Assembly: GCF_013744875.1 (NCBI RefSeq)
Contig: NZ_CP059399.1
Location: 5,952,001 to 6,016,000 of the forward strand
Direction of reading: 5' to 3'
Origin: Nocardia huaxiensis
GTDB lineage: Bacteria > Actinomycetota > Actinomycetes > Mycobacteriales > Mycobacteriaceae
Length of the DNA stretch: 64,000 nt
Shown: piece by piece, positions 36,388 through 46,596 of the stretch
Layout of the letters: each line of letters begins with the position of its first letter
Position numbering within the stretch: position 1 is the stretch's first letter
Translations under genes and position numbers: made by a program
The notes under the pieces: model-generated
The model's input: the letters and a program-made list of their open reading frames with translations, nothing else
Told to the model about the DNA's origin: nothing
Databases searched by the model: none

Positions 36388-37523
36388 GAATCCTGTTCAG
36401 CGGGCACCCCGCGCACGGCCACCTCACCCCGATGCTGCCCTTGGCCACCGCCGCGCTCGAAGCCGGACACGAGGTCGTGGTCGCCACGGGACCCGATCAC
36501 GCGCGCCGACTGCGCGACCACGGCCTGGGCACGTGGGCGGTCGGCCCGACCTTCGCGCAGGCCAGGGCGCTGCGCCTGGCCGCGCATCCCGGCATCGACG
36601 GCATCGCACCCGCCGAGCAGATGGCCGCCGATATCCACGCGCTGTTCGGCGCCGCCTCGGCGCAGCGCGTCCAACAGCTCGGCCCGCTCATGCGACGGTG
36701 GCAGCCGCATCTGGTCGTCCACGGGCCCGTGGAGTTCGCGGCGCCGGTCGTCGCCGCAGCCCTCGGAATCCCTCGCGTCGTCCACGGCCTCGGGCTGACT
36801 CCCGTTGCGCCCCAGCGTGTTCTGCTCGAGGACGCCAGTCGGCCCAGCATCGATCGCTGGGGCGCAACGATATCCGCGACGGCCCTGTTCGACAGCACCT
36901 ACCTCGACCTGTGTCCGGCGAGCCTGCGCATTCCGGGCGCCACCCCCGCATTCGCCGACAGTCTCGCGCTGCGACCGGCGGTCGTATCCGGTCCCGGGCC
37001 GGAGCTCGCGCTCCCCGATGGCGTCGTGCACCTGACGCTCGGCACCGTATTCCACGACGCACCGCACCTCCTGCGCGAATGCCTGCGCGGGTTGCGGGAA
37101 TTGGATATCGATGTGGTGCTGACCCTCGGCCCCGGACTCGATCCGCGAATCCTCGGCGAGCAGCCACCTCGGGTGCACATCGCCGAATATGTTCCGCATG
37201 ACGCGCTGCTCCCCCGATGCCGCGCCGTCATCCACCACGGCGGAGCCGGAACCATGTTCGCCGCCTTCGCGCACGCCCTGCCCCAGCTGATCCTGCCGCA
37301 GGGCGCCGACAACTTCCTCAACGCCGCGGCCGCGGTCCGTACCGGCGCAGCACTGAGTCTCGCGCCGGAGGCGGTCACCGCGTCCGCTATCGCCGACGCG
37401 ACCGCTCGGCTACTCGACGACTCGCGGTTCCGCACCGCCGCCGTGGCCGTGGGCCGGGATATCGCCGAAATGCCGTCCGCCGCCGAACAACTGAGCACTC
37501 TCATCAGCCGGGTTCGCTGCTGA
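36384..37523 (+). CDS. GT1-family glycosyltransferase (MGT/UGT-like)
   Basis: 379 aa. The N-terminal domain begins MRILFSGHPAHGHLTPMLPL, with the base-type His in HPAHGH. The nucleotide-sugar site is CRAVIHHGGAGTMFAAFAHA followed by QLILPQGADNFLNAAA. This is the macrolide/natural-product glycosyltransferase type. With acetyltransferase, SnoaL and transporter genes coupled upstream it may modify a small molecule, possibly for resistance; inference only. Confidence 0.88.
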   Translation: MRILFSGHPAHGHLTPMLPLATAALEAGHEVVVATGPDHARRLRDHGLGTWAVGPTFAQARALRLAAHPGIDGIAPAEQMAADIHALFGAASAQRVQQLGPLMRRWQPHLVVHGPVEFAAPVVAAALGIPRVVHGLGLTPVAPQRVLLEDASRPSIDRWGATISATALFDSTYLDLCPASLRIPGATPAFADSLALRPAVVSGPGPELALPDGVVHLTLGTVFHDAPHLLRECLRGLRELDIDVVLTLGPGLDPRILGEQPPRVHIAEYVPHDALLPRCRAVIHHGGAGTMFAAFAHALPQLILPQGADNFLNAAAAVRTGAALSLAPEAVTASAIADATARLLDDSRFRTAAVAVGRDIAEMPSAAEQLSTLISRVRC

Positions 37524-37910
37524 CCGCCCCGGAATCTCGAGCCACCGAGCCGCCGCCTCGAACGTATCGCCCGGCGTGCGGTTGAATGCGATCGCGGCCC
37601 CCGGCGCACACCGCCGCACCACGTTCACGATCTCTTCGAACAACAACAGTTGCTCGTCGCCTCGCACCCCGCCGCCGATCACCACGCACTCCCACGCCCG
37701 GGCCCCCGCCGCAGCAGCCACAACCGCCCCCACGTCATCGCTGCCATCGAGCCCGAACAAACACGTCTCCACCCCCACCCCGTGCTCGGCGAACCGCGCG
37801 ATCCCCGCCTCGATCGCCGCAACCACCGGCTCCGGATCCCAGGGCCCGGGAACCCGCCGCGGATCCAAGCCGATAACCAGCACCCGAGGCGACAACCCAG
37901 CCGTGTCCAC
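37410..37910 (-). CDS. Conserved hypothetical protein
   Basis: 166 aa, Rossmann-like: VLVIGLDPRRVPGPWDPEPV, then CVVIGGGVRGDEQLLLFEEI and GAAIAFNRTPGDTFEAAARW. This pattern is familiar from small actinobacterial proteins of unknown role. The last 38 codons overlap the convergent glycosyltransferase by 114 bp; the C-terminal tail (Gly/His-rich) looks like read-through antisense, so a stop codon may have been lost here. Confidence 0.65.
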   Translation of the reverse strand: MDTAGLSPRVLVIGLDPRRVPGPWDPEPVVAAIEAGIARFAEHGVGVETCLFGLDGSDDVGAVVAAAAGARAWECVVIGGGVRGDEQLLLFEEIVNVVRRCAPGAAIAFNRTPGDTFEAAARWLEIPGRSAANPADESAQLFGGGRHFGDIPAHGHGGGAEPRVVE

Positions 37911-37920
37911 GTTCGCGATC

Positions 37921-38424
37921 CTAATGCTCGTAGGCAGCCGTGTGCCCGCTCGAGCCGGAGGCGGTGGCGATGCGAAGGTCGCGGCGGCGGACGACGACGA
38001 GATGGGGTGCGAGGGCGTGGATGCCGCGGATGCGGAAGGCCCTTGTCGAGTTGCGCAATGTGGCGCGGGCGATGTCGCGAAGGGTGGGGCGGGAGGCGTC
38101 GGTGCAGCGGATGAGGGTCAGGCCGCACATCAGCTGGCCGAGGCTGGCGCCGAGAAGGCTCGGGAGCAGGAAGTACTGGACGAATGCCAGCAACAGCAGG
38201 AGTGCGTAGGCACTGAATATCGAGGGCGTCTGGTCGGGTCCGGATCTGTTGATCAGGCCCCAGAGGGCTGCGGCGACAATGCCGAAGATCAGGATCAGGT
38301 CGGTGATACCGGCCAGCAGGCTGCGTAGTCGGCGCGGCGAGGGGAACCGTGGATCGCCCTCGGCCCCAAGATAATCGACTGAATTCCGCATCGCGCCGCG
38401 TGGTGCGCCCCCACCGAAGATCAC
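37921..38424 (-). CDS. RDD-family membrane protein
   Basis: 167 aa with three hydrophobic stretches: SLLAGITDLILIFGIVAAAL, IFSAYALLLLLAFVQYFLLP and LLGASLGQLMCGLTLIR. The first carries an RxxAxxxD-like start (RLRSLLAGITD) and the third the GxSxGxxxxGL pattern of RDD proteins. Role unknown; transport or stress roles are proposed for some RDD proteins. It is upstream of, and on the same strand as, the hypothetical gene at 37910. Confidence 0.75.
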   Translation of the reverse strand: MIFGGGAPRGAMRNSVDYLGAEGDPRFPSPRRLRSLLAGITDLILIFGIVAAALWGLINRSGPDQTPSIFSAYALLLLLAFVQYFLLPSLLGASLGQLMCGLTLIRCTDASRPTLRDIARATLRNSTRAFRIRGIHALAPHLVVVRRRDLRIATASGSSGHTAAYEH

Positions 38425-38515
38425 GGCGCCATCATGGCATATCCGGAGGTCGGTGAATGACGAACCGCCGCTGAGCCATTCGCGGCTCGGCGGCGGTTCA
38501 TGGTCGGAAAAGGGG

Positions 38516-39508
38516 TCAGGCCCAGCCGAAGAGGGTGTGGCCGATGGTGTCCCAGCCGAGGACGGAGTCGACGGCCAGGCCGCAGAAGACCACGGCGAGG
38601 TAGTTGTTGGACTGCAGGAACAGGCGCAGGGGTTTCACCGATTCGCCGCGGCGCACACCGGAATACAGCTGGTGCGCCATCAGCAGGAACCAGGCGCCTG
38701 CCACCAGGGCGGTGGCGGCGTAGATGACACCGGAGGCGGGGACCAGGGCGAAGGTCGCCAGGACCGTGAGCCAGGTGTAGATGACGATCTGCTTGGTGAC
38801 CGCCTGCTCGGTGGCGACCACGGGCAGCATGGGGACGCCCGCGGCGCGGTAGTCCTCCTTGTAGCGCATGGCCAGCGCCCAGGTGTGCGGCGGCGTCCAG
38901 AAGAAGATGACCAGGAACAGCACGATCGACGGCCAGCCGATGGTGCCGGTCACCGCGGACCAGCCGACCAGCACCGGCATGCAGCCCGCCGCGCCGCCCC
39001 ACACCACGTTCTGGGAGGTGCGGCGCTTCAACCCGAGGGTGTAGACGAAGACATAGAAGAGGATGGTCGCCACGACCAGCGCGCCGCTGAGCAGATTCGC
39101 CTGCCACCACAGCCACGCGAAGGACGCCACGCCCAGCGCCACGCCGAAGACGAAGGCATTGCGGGTCGGCACCGCCTCGCGGGCCAAGGGCCGCTTGGAG
39201 GTTCGCTTCATCACCTTGTCGATGTCGGCGTCGGCGACACAGTTGAGTGTGTTCGCGCTCGCCGCGCCCATCCAGCCACCGAAGAGGGTGGCCAGGATGA
39301 GGCGGATGTCGACGTGGCCGCGGTCGGCCAGCAGCATGGTGGGGATGGTCGCGACGAGCAAGAGCTCGATGACGCGGGGTTTGGTGAGCGCGATGTAGGC
39401 GAGTACTCGCCGCGCCGCCGTCGACAGCACGCCGTTGCCCGTCACGCGGTCGGCCAGCACCGTTCCGGTGGAGCCGTGAGCCCCGCCGGGTTGTTGCCCA
39501 ATCCGCAC
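38516..39508 (-). CDS. ctaB: Protoheme IX farnesyltransferase (heme O synthase)
   Basis: 330-aa membrane prenyltransferase. The two Asp-rich motifs are [20 protein letters not shown] and [16 protein letters not shown], with [18 protein letters not shown] at the first helix. It makes heme O, which CtaA (12460) converts to heme A. GTG 39508 is preferred over 39523 because AGGAG sits 5 nt before it and inside the longer version. It is divergent from tkt across a 443-bp spacer, as in M. tuberculosis. Confidence 0.95.
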   Translation of the reverse strand: MRIGQQPGGAHGSTGTVLADRVTGNGVLSTAARRVLAYIALTKPRVIELLLVATIPTMLLADRGHVDIRLILATLFGGWMGAASANTLNCVADADIDKVMKRTSKRPLAREAVPTRNAFVFGVALGVASFAWLWWQANLLSGALVVATILFYVFVYTLGLKRRTSQNVVWGGAAGCMPVLVGWSAVTGTIGWPSIVLFLVIFFWTPPHTWALAMRYKEDYRAAGVPMLPVVATEQAVTKQIVIYTWLTVLATFALVPASGVIYAATALVAGAWFLLMAHQLYSGVRRGESVKPLRLFLQSNNYLAVVFCGLAVDSVLGWDTIGHTLFGWA

Positions 39509-39951
39509 TGTTTCTCCTCGCACGCCGTGCAGTTCGTTCGGTCCCAGGATCTAGCAGCGCGCTCTTTCCGCTCGTAGAAGAGCTTTCAGCTCTGCTCGAT
39601 TCGGAGACAGAACCCAGTGCGGCGCGGCCACTACTACAGAGAATGGTAGACCCCGTTCGACCGTGCTCTCGTCCAGGTCCGGGTTGGATACGCCGGTCGC
39701 GTCGCGACGGGCGCACCCGCGCATCGTGTTACGGGCTCGTGCCGGGGGCATCCGGACTGTCACGAACAGGTCCGTACACGGTCACGAGCAGCGACACGTG
39801 GGCCGGTGAACGCGGGTTCCGTTCCAGCCGCGATCGAGCGACCTTTAGGGTGGTCGGTACATCGGTGTGCCCGTCGCACCGGCGATCCATCGCAGCGAAC
39901 ACCCCGCCGCCTCACAACCGCATTGTCGACAAGGTCAGGAGAACCTCGGTC
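39509..39951. other. 443-bp intergenic region between ctaB and tkt
   Basis: No convincing gene. On the plus strand TAGGGT (about 39846-39851) is a possible -10 for tkt, giving a leader of about 95 nt ending with AGGAGAACC before the GTG. On the ctaB side AGAGCT-TTC-AGCTCT (39579-39593) is a perfect 6-bp inverted repeat about 70 bp upstream of ctaB, possibly an operator or hairpin. Confidence 0.5.
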
Positions 39952-42096
39952 GTGTCAGTCACAGACGACATCCGCGCGCTCACTCAGCCGAACCACCCCG
40001 CCGACTGGACCGAATTGGACACCAGAGCCGTCGACACGGTCCGTGTCCTGGCCGCCGATGCCGTGCAGAACGCCGGCAACGGTCACCCGGGTACCGCAAT
40101 GAGCTTGGCGCCCTTGGCCTACACCCTCTACCAGCGCGTCATGCGATTCGATCCGAGCGATCCGCACTGGGTCGGCCGCGACCGCTTCGTGCTGTCGTGC
40201 GGCCACTCCAGCCTCACCCAGTACATCCAGCTGTACCTGGCGGGTATCGGCCTGGAACTCGACGATCTGGTCAATCTGCGCAAGTGGGGTTCGCTGACCC
40301 CGGGTCACCCCGAGTACCGCCACACCGACGGCGTCGAGATCACCACCGGCCCGCTGGGTCAGGGTCTGGCGTCGGCGGTCGGCATGGCGATGGCGGCGCG
40401 GCGCGAGCGCGGCCTGTTCGATCCGGCTGCGGCACAGGGTGAGTCGCCGTTCGACCACTTCGTCTACGTGATCGCCTCCGACGGCGACCTGGAAGAGGGC
40501 GTCACCTCCGAGGCGTCCTCGCTCGCCGGCACCCAGCAGCTGGGCAACCTGATCGTCTTCTACGACGACAACCGCATCTCCATCGAGGACGACACCCGCA
40601 TCGCCTTCACCGAGGATGTGGCGGCTCGCTACCGCGCCTACGACTGGCATGTCGTCACCGTCGAGGGCGGCGAGAACGTCACCGCCATCGAGGCCGCCGT
40701 CGCCGAGGCGCAGGCCGTCACCGACAAGCCGTCGATCGTCATCCTGCGCACCATCATCGGCTTCCCGGCCCCGAACAAGATGAACACCGGCGCGTCGCAC
40801 GGCGCGGCCCTGGGCGCGGACGAGGTCGCGGCCACCAAGAAGATCCTGGGCTTCGACCCGGAGAAGAACTTCGAGGTCGCCGACGAGGTCATCGCGCACA
40901 CCCGCCGTCAGGCCGCCGATCGTGGCCGCGACGCCCGCAAGGCGTGGCAGCAGCAGTACGACGCGTGGGCCGCGGCCAACCCGGAGAACAAGGCGCTGTT
41001 CGATCGCCTGCAGGAGCGCCGCCTGCCCGCCGGCTGGGCCGAGTCGCTGCCGACCTGGGATGCCGACCCGAAGGGCATGGCGACCCGCAAGGCGTCCGGC
41101 GCGGTGCTGGCCGCGCTCGCGCCGGTGCTGCCGGAACTGTGGGGCGGTTCGGCCGACCTCGCGGAATCCAACAACACCACCATGCCGAACCAGCCGTCCT
41201 TCGGCCCGGAGGAGATCTCCACCGCGCACTGGAAGGCCAACCCGTACGGCCGCACCCTGCACTTCGGTGTGCGTGAGCACGCCATGGGCTCGATCCTGAA
41301 CGGCATTGCGCTGCACGGTCCCACGCGTCCGTACGGCGGCACCTTCCTGGTGTTCTCCGATTACATGCGCCCGGCCGTGCGCCTGGGCGCGCTCATGCGC
41401 ACCCCGGTCACCTACGTGTGGACGCACGACTCCATCGGCCTCGGCGAGGACGGCCCGACCCATCAGCCGATCGAGCATCTGGCCGCGCTGCGCGCCATCC
41501 CGGGCCTGAACGTGGTCCGTCCGGGTGACGCCAACGAGACCTCCTACGCCTGGCGCACCATCCTCGAGCGCGACTCGGCCGAGCGCGAATCGCACTTCCT
41601 GGTCTCCGAGCCGCCGCACCAGGACGGCCCGTCCGCGCTGGCCCTGACCCGTCAGGATCTGCCGATCCAGGCGGGCACCTCCTACGAGGGCGTCCGCAAG
41701 GGCGGCTACATCCTGGCCGAATCCTCCACTGCCACACCGCAGGTGATCATTATCGCCACCGGTTCGGAATTGCAGCTGGCCGTGGACGCCCGCACTACGC
41801 TGGAGGCGCAAGGCATCGGCACCCGCGTGGTGTCCATGCCGTGTGTGGAGTGGTTCGACGCGCAGGATCAGGCCTACCGCGACCAGGTGCTGCCGCCTGC
41901 CGTGAAGGCGCGGGTCTCCGTCGAGGCCGGTATCGGCATGCCGTGGTACCGATTCGTCGGCGACGCCGGCGAGATCGTGTCCATCGAGCACTTCGGTGCC
42001 TCGGCCGATTTCAAGACCCTGTTCCGCGAGTTCGGCATCACCGCTGACGCCGTTGTCGCCGCCGCCACCCGTTCGCTCGACAAGGTGAAGGGATAA
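39952..42096 (+). CDS. tkt: Transketolase
   Basis: 714-aa thiamine-diphosphate enzyme of the non-oxidative pentose phosphate pathway. Features: [20 protein letters not shown] near the N-terminus, the TPP motif [20 protein letters not shown]...YDDNRISIE, and [20 protein letters not shown] in the pyrimidine domain. The start is GTG 39952, with AGGAG 10 nt upstream. First gene of tkt-tal-zwf-opcA-pgl. Confidence 0.97.
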   Translation: MSVTDDIRALTQPNHPADWTELDTRAVDTVRVLAADAVQNAGNGHPGTAMSLAPLAYTLYQRVMRFDPSDPHWVGRDRFVLSCGHSSLTQYIQLYLAGIGLELDDLVNLRKWGSLTPGHPEYRHTDGVEITTGPLGQGLASAVGMAMAARRERGLFDPAAAQGESPFDHFVYVIASDGDLEEGVTSEASSLAGTQQLGNLIVFYDDNRISIEDDTRIAFTEDVAARYRAYDWHVVTVEGGENVTAIEAAVAEAQAVTDKPSIVILRTIIGFPAPNKMNTGASHGAALGADEVAATKKILGFDPEKNFEVADEVIAHTRRQAADRGRDARKAWQQQYDAWAAANPENKALFDRLQERRLPAGWAESLPTWDADPKGMATRKASGAVLAALAPVLPELWGGSADLAESNNTTMPNQPSFGPEEISTAHWKANPYGRTLHFGVREHAMGSILNGIALHGPTRPYGGTFLVFSDYMRPAVRLGALMRTPVTYVWTHDSIGLGEDGPTHQPIEHLAALRAIPGLNVVRPGDANETSYAWRTILERDSAERESHFLVSEPPHQDGPSALALTRQDLPIQAGTSYEGVRKGGYILAESSTATPQVIIIATGSELQLAVDARTTLEAQGIGTRVVSMPCVEWFDAQDQAYRDQVLPPAVKARVSVEAGIGMPWYRFVGDAGEIVSIEHFGASADFKTLFREFGITADAVVAAATRSLDKVKG

Positions 42097-42101
42097 GCCT
42101 C

Positions 42102-43232
42102 ATGACTCAGAACACCAACACCGCGGCCCTGAGCGCCGCCGGTGTCTCGGTGTGGCTCGACGATCTTTCGCGCGAGCGCATCAAGTCCGGAAACCTCCGG
42201 GGCCTGATCGATTCCCGCAATGTCGTCGGTGTCACCACCAACCCGACCATTTTCCAGGGTGCGCTGTCCAAGGGCCACGACTACGACGCGCAGGTGCGCG
42301 AGCTCGCCGCGCGCGGCGCGGACGTGGATTCGGCCATTCGCACCATCACCACCGATGACGTGCGCGCGGCCTGCGACATTCTGGCCGAGGTCTACCAGGA
42401 GTCCGGCGGCGTCGACGGCCGGGTGTCCATCGAGGTCGACCCGCGCCTGGCCTTCGACGAGGACGGCACGGTGGCCCAGGCCGTCGAGCTGTGGAAGATC
42501 GTGGACCGCCCGAATCTGTTCATCAAGATTCCGGCGACCGAGGCCGGGCTGCCCGCCATCACCCGCGTGATCGCCGAGGGCATCAGCGTGAACGTGACGC
42601 TGATCTTCTCGGTGGAGCGGCACCGCGCCGTCATGGGCGCGTACCTGGACGGTCTGCTGAACGCCAAGACCGCCGGGCATGATGTGGCCAAGATCCATTC
42701 CGTCGCTTCGTTCTTCGTCTCGCGCGTGGACACCGAGATCGACAAGCGGCTGGAGGCCATCGGCACGCCGGAGGCGCTCGCACTGCGCGGCAAGGCCGGA
42801 ATCGCCAACGCGCGCTTGGCCTACGCCGCCTACCAGGATGTATTCGACGGTGGCGCACACACTTCCATCTACGCGCGGCTGTCGTCCTCGGGTGCGAACA
42901 AGCAGCGGCCGCTGTGGGCGTCGACCGGCGTGAAGAACCCGGATTACCCGGACACCATGTACGTCACCGAGCTGGTGGCGCCGAACACGGTGAACACGCT
43001 GCCGGAGAAGACCCTCGAAGCCGTCGCCGACCACGCCGAGATCACCGGTGACACCATCACCGGCACGGCCGCGGCCGCCCAGGAGGTCTTCGACGCGCTG
43101 ACTGCCGTCGGTATCGACCTGACCAATGTGTTCCAGGTGCTGGAGGAAGAGGGCGTGCAGAAGTTCGTCCAGTCCTGGGAAGAGCTGCTCATAGCCACCA
43201 CCGAGCAGCTGCAGGTGGCGGGAGGCAACTGA
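42102..43232 (+). CDS. tal: Transaldolase
   Basis: 376 aa, the long actinobacterial/cyanobacterial form. [20 protein letters not shown] is the N-terminal signature and the Schiff-base Lys is in [16 protein letters not shown]. It follows tkt by 5 bp and precedes zwf by 2 bp. It transfers a dihydroxyacetone unit between sugar phosphates, linking this operon to glycolysis. Confidence 0.97.
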   Translation: MTQNTNTAALSAAGVSVWLDDLSRERIKSGNLRGLIDSRNVVGVTTNPTIFQGALSKGHDYDAQVRELAARGADVDSAIRTITTDDVRAACDILAEVYQESGGVDGRVSIEVDPRLAFDEDGTVAQAVELWKIVDRPNLFIKIPATEAGLPAITRVIAEGISVNVTLIFSVERHRAVMGAYLDGLLNAKTAGHDVAKIHSVASFFVSRVDTEIDKRLEAIGTPEALALRGKAGIANARLAYAAYQDVFDGGAHTSIYARLSSSGANKQRPLWASTGVKNPDYPDTMYVTELVAPNTVNTLPEKTLEAVADHAEITGDTITGTAAAAQEVFDALTAVGIDLTNVFQVLEEEGVQKFVQSWEELLIATTEQLQVAGGN

Positions 43233-43234
43233 CG

Positions 43235-44800
43235 GTGGCAACCGGCGCGGCGACGACGGTCACGACGGGGAACAATCCGCTTCGCGATGGACGCGACAGC
43301 CGAGTTCCCCGCATCGCTGGCCCGTGCAGCATGGTGATTTTCGGGGTGACCGGTGACCTGTCGCGGCGCAAGTTGCTGCCGGCCATCTATGACCTGGCGA
43401 ACCGGGGGCTGCTGCCCCCGGGCTTCGCGCTGGTCGGGTTCGCCCGGCGCGATATGAGCGACGACGAGTTCGCTCAGCTCGTGCACGAGTCGATCAGCTC
43501 CTCGGCTCGTACTCCCTTCCGGGAGGAGGTGTGGCAGCAGCTGAAGGAGGGCTTGCGTTTCGTCCAGGGCACTTTCGAGGACGAGGACGGCTTCCACCGG
43601 CTGGCCACCACCCTCAAGGACCTGGACCGCGATCGCGGCACCGGCGGGAATATCGCCTTCTACCTGGCGATCCCGCCGACCGAGTTCCCGGTGGTGCTGG
43701 ACCAGCTCTCCAGTAATGGTCTGGCACAGCCGAATCCGGAACCGGGCCAGCCCGCGCCGTGGCGGCGCGTGGTGATCGAGAAGCCCTTCGGGCACGACCT
43801 GAAGAGCGCGCAGGAGCTCAATGCTCTTGTCAATCGGGTGTTCCCGGAGCGCACGGTGTTCCGCATCGATCACTATCTCGGCAAAGAGACGGTGCAGAAC
43901 ATTCTGGCGCTGCGCTTCGCCAACCAGCTCTGGGATCCCATCTGGAACGCCAACTACGTCGACCATGTGCAGATCACCATGGCCGAGGACATCGGATTGG
44001 GCGGGCGCGCAGGCTATTACGACGGCATCGGCGCGGCGCGCGACGTCATCCAGAACCATCTGCTCCAGCTGCTGGCGCTGACGGCGATGGAGGAGCCGGT
44101 GAGCTTCCAGCCCAAGCAGCTGCAGATCGAGAAGATCAAGGTGCTCTCGGCGACCAAACTCGTTGCGCCACTGGACGAGACGACGGCGCGCGGGCAGTAC
44201 ACCGCGGGCTGGCAGGGCAGTGAGCCCGTGGTGGGGCTGCTGCAGGAGGAGGGCTTCGACCCGAATTCGAAGACCGAGACCTACGCAGCCATCACCCTCG
44301 CCGTGGAGACGCGGCGGTGGGCCGGGGTGCCGTTCTATCTGCGCACCGGGAAACGCTTGGGGCGCAGGGTCACCGAGATCGCGGTCGTGTTCAAACGCGC
44401 GCCGCACCTGCCGTTCGATCAGACCATGACCGAGGAGCTCGGGCAGAACGCGCTCGTCATTCGCGTGCAGCCGGATGAGGGCATCACCATGCGATTCGGG
44501 TCCAAGGTACCCGGGTCGTCCATGGAGGTCCGCGACGTGAACATGGACTTCAGCTACGGCGAAGCCTTCACCGAGGACTCCCCCGAGGCCTACGAGCGGC
44601 TCATCCTGGATGTGCTGCTCGGGGTGCCGTCGCTGTTCCCGGTCAACGAGGAGGTCGAATTGTCCTGGCGCATCCTCGATCCCGCGCTCGAGCACTGGGC
44701 CGCGAACGGGAAACCCGACCCGTACGAGGCCGGCACCTGGGGTCCGGAATCCGCCGACGAGATGCTCGCGCGCAGCGGGCGGGAATGGCGGCGGCCGTGA
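43235..44800 (+). CDS. zwf: Glucose-6-phosphate 1-dehydrogenase
   Basis: 521 aa, start GTG 43235. Coenzyme loop: IFGVTGDLSRRKLLPAIYDL. Substrate and catalytic motif: FRIDHYLGKETVQNILALRF with the base-type His. VIEKPFGHDLKSAQELN is the other conserved block. It commits glucose-6-phosphate to the oxidative branch. Its stop overlaps the opcA start (GTGA); OpcA is its known assembly/activity factor in actinobacteria. Confidence 0.97.
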   Translation: MATGAATTVTTGNNPLRDGRDSRVPRIAGPCSMVIFGVTGDLSRRKLLPAIYDLANRGLLPPGFALVGFARRDMSDDEFAQLVHESISSSARTPFREEVWQQLKEGLRFVQGTFEDEDGFHRLATTLKDLDRDRGTGGNIAFYLAIPPTEFPVVLDQLSSNGLAQPNPEPGQPAPWRRVVIEKPFGHDLKSAQELNALVNRVFPERTVFRIDHYLGKETVQNILALRFANQLWDPIWNANYVDHVQITMAEDIGLGGRAGYYDGIGAARDVIQNHLLQLLALTAMEEPVSFQPKQLQIEKIKVLSATKLVAPLDETTARGQYTAGWQGSEPVVGLLQEEGFDPNSKTETYAAITLAVETRRWAGVPFYLRTGKRLGRRVTEIAVVFKRAPHLPFDQTMTEELGQNALVIRVQPDEGITMRFGSKVPGSSMEVRDVNMDFSYGEAFTEDSPEAYERLILDVLLGVPSLFPVNEEVELSWRILDPALEHWAANGKPDPYEAGTWGPESADEMLARSGREWRRP

Positions 44801-45705
44801 TCATCGATATGCCCGATACGGATACCCGCGAGGTATCCAAGCGGCTGGTGCAGCTGCGCGAGGCCAATGGCGTGGTGACCATGGGGCGGGTGCTCACCCT
44901 GGTGGTGTGCACCCTGGACAGTTCCGAGGCCGAGGACGCCATCGACGCGGCCAATGACGCCAGCCGCGAACACCCCTGCCGCGTCATAGTTCTCGCGCGC
45001 GGCGACCGCAAAGCCGACACTCGGCTGGACGCCCAGATCCGGGTGGGCGGCGATGCCGGGGCGGCCGAGGTGATAGTGCTGCGCCTGCAGGGCGACCTGG
45101 TCGCGCACGAGGCGAGCGTGGTCATTCCGTTCCTGCTGCCCGATACGCCCGTGGTGGCGTGGTGGCCGCGGGGCGCGCCGGAGTTCCCGGCCAAGGATTC
45201 GGTCGGCAAGCTGGCCACGCGGCGCATCACCGACGCGACCTTCGCGCCGGATCCGCAGGCGACCATCAAGAAGCGGCGCAACTCGTACGCGCCCGGCGAC
45301 ACCGATCTGGCGTGGAGCCGGATCACGTACTGGCGGGCCCTGCTCGCGGCGGCGCTCGACGAAGCGCCGTTCGAAGGCGTCGAGTCCGTGACGGTTTCGG
45401 GTCTGCACGACGAGCCCGCGCTCGACATGCTGGCGGGCTGGCTGGCCGCGCGCCTGGACTGCCCCGTGGTGCGGCGCACCGGCGAGCTCAAGGTGGAGCT
45501 GGTTCGCTCGACGGTGTCCATTTCCATCGCGCGCCCGCAGCTCGGGCGCACGGCGACGCTGACCCGATCCGGCGAACCCGATCAGCGGTTTGCCTTGGCG
45601 CGCAGGGAAACCCGCGACTGCCTCGCCGAGGAGCTGCGGCATCTCGATGCCGACGACATCTACGCCGAGGCGCTCACCGGAATCGAAAGGGTGACCTATG
45701 AGTAA
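44797..45705 (+). CDS. opcA: Glucose-6-phosphate dehydrogenase assembly protein OpcA
   Basis: 302 aa from GTG 44797, which overlaps the zwf stop; an upstream in-frame ATG at 44785 is less likely. Family blocks: RVLTLVVCTLDSSEAEDAID, HPCRVIVLARGD and PFLLPDTPVVAWWPRGAPEF with the paired Trp. It supports Zwf oligomer assembly and redox regulation. It overlaps pgl by 8 bp. Confidence 0.95.
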   Translation: MIIDMPDTDTREVSKRLVQLREANGVVTMGRVLTLVVCTLDSSEAEDAIDAANDASREHPCRVIVLARGDRKADTRLDAQIRVGGDAGAAEVIVLRLQGDLVAHEASVVIPFLLPDTPVVAWWPRGAPEFPAKDSVGKLATRRITDATFAPDPQATIKKRRNSYAPGDTDLAWSRITYWRALLAAALDEAPFEGVESVTVSGLHDEPALDMLAGWLAARLDCPVVRRTGELKVELVRSTVSISIARPQLGRTATLTRSGEPDQRFALARRETRDCLAEELRHLDADDIYAEALTGIERVTYE

Positions 45706-46432
45706 GCCGGCCGTCGAAACCTTCTCCGGCGCGGACGCATTGGTCGAAGCGGCGGCGGCGCGGTTCGTCGCCGAGATCGTGGAGGCGCAGCGGTTGCGCG
45801 GTTCCGCGTCGGTCGTGCTGACCGGCGGCGGAACCGGTATCAAGCTGCTCGAGCTGGTGCGGCAGGCACCGGGCGACATCGACTGGTCCAAGCTCGACGT
45901 CTTCTGGGGTGATGAGCGATTCGTGCCGACCGGGGATCCGGAACGCAATGAGCTGCAGGCCCGGCAGGCGCTGCTGGATCATGTTCCGGTCGACCCGTCG
46001 CGGGTGCATCCGACCGAAACCTCCAGTGGCGATTACCCGGATCCCCTGGAAGCGGCCGGCGAATACTCGGCGACCGTGCACGCGCATCTCGCCGAGCACG
46101 GCGCGTTCGATCTGCACCTGCTCGGCATGGGCGGTGAGGGGCACGTGAATTCGTTGTTCCCGCACACGGCGGCCACCCGCGAAGAGCACGAACTCGTGGT
46201 GGCGGAAACGAATTCGCCCAAGCCCCCGGCCGTGCGCATCACCCTGACACTGCCGGCCGTGCGCAAGTCCCGCCACGTCGTGCTGATCGTCTCGGGCGAG
46301 GCGAAGGCGGCGGCCGTGGCCGCAGCGCTCAACGGCGCGTCGCCGCTGGACATCCCCGCGGCGGGCGCCATCGGCAGCGAATCCACCACCTGGCTGCTCG
46401 ACGAGGGCGCCGCCGCCGATCTGCCCCGCTGA
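45698..46432 (+). CDS. pgl: 6-phosphogluconolactonase
   Basis: 244-aa lactonase of the NagB/DevB superfamily that opens 6-phosphogluconolactone. Motifs: VVLTGGGTGIKLLELV, WSKLDVFWGDERFVPTGDPE and FDLHLLGMGGEGHVNSLFP. Last gene of the pentose phosphate operon; corresponds to devB (Rv1445c). Confidence 0.96.
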   Translation: MSKPAVETFSGADALVEAAAARFVAEIVEAQRLRGSASVVLTGGGTGIKLLELVRQAPGDIDWSKLDVFWGDERFVPTGDPERNELQARQALLDHVPVDPSRVHPTETSSGDYPDPLEAAGEYSATVHAHLAEHGAFDLHLLGMGGEGHVNSLFPHTAATREEHELVVAETNSPKPPAVRITLTLPAVRKSRHVVLIVSGEAKAAAVAAALNGASPLDIPAAGAIGSESTTWLLDEGAAADLPR

Positions 46433-46435
46433 CTC

Positions 46436-46594
46436 CTATCGGGCGTTCTTCCGGTCCTGGCCGCCCCGTGCGGCCGGACCGGGCGCACCGTGCGTCATGA
46501 CGCGTTCCCACCATGCGCTCAGCGGGCTCGGGTCCGGCCACACCGCGAAGACCGGCCCGGGCTCCCTCACGCGCTTGCTCCTGCGTTTCGACAT
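46436..46594 (-). CDS. Small protein, 52 aa, unknown function
   Basis: Begins MSKRRSKRVREPGPVFAVWP and ends GGQDRKNAR. Nearly every third codon position is G or C, as in neighbouring real genes, and AGGA lies about 9 nt upstream. It is 2 bp downstream of the CsbD-like gene on the same strand, so probably cotranscribed. It has a basic N-terminus and the segment DPSPLSAWWERVM. No homology is recognised. Confidence 0.6.
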   Translation of the reverse strand: MSKRRSKRVREPGPVFAVWPDPSPLSAWWERVMTHGAPGPAARGGQDRKNAR

Positions 46595-46596
46595 GA

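Noticed and set aside
39551..39763. 70-codon frame in the ctaB-tkt spacer
   Set aside because: No ribosome site, no recognisable composition, and it overlaps likely promoter sequences of both genes.
39955..41991. Long antisense open frame of nearly 680 codons over transketolase, and similar long antisense frames over tal/zwf (42944-44695), the transporter/glycosyltransferase (35367-37274) and the acyl-CoA ligase (58228-60243)
   Set aside because: In very GC-rich coding DNA the frame opposite a real gene is often open. These have no recognisable domain and lie exactly over enzymes with clear motifs.
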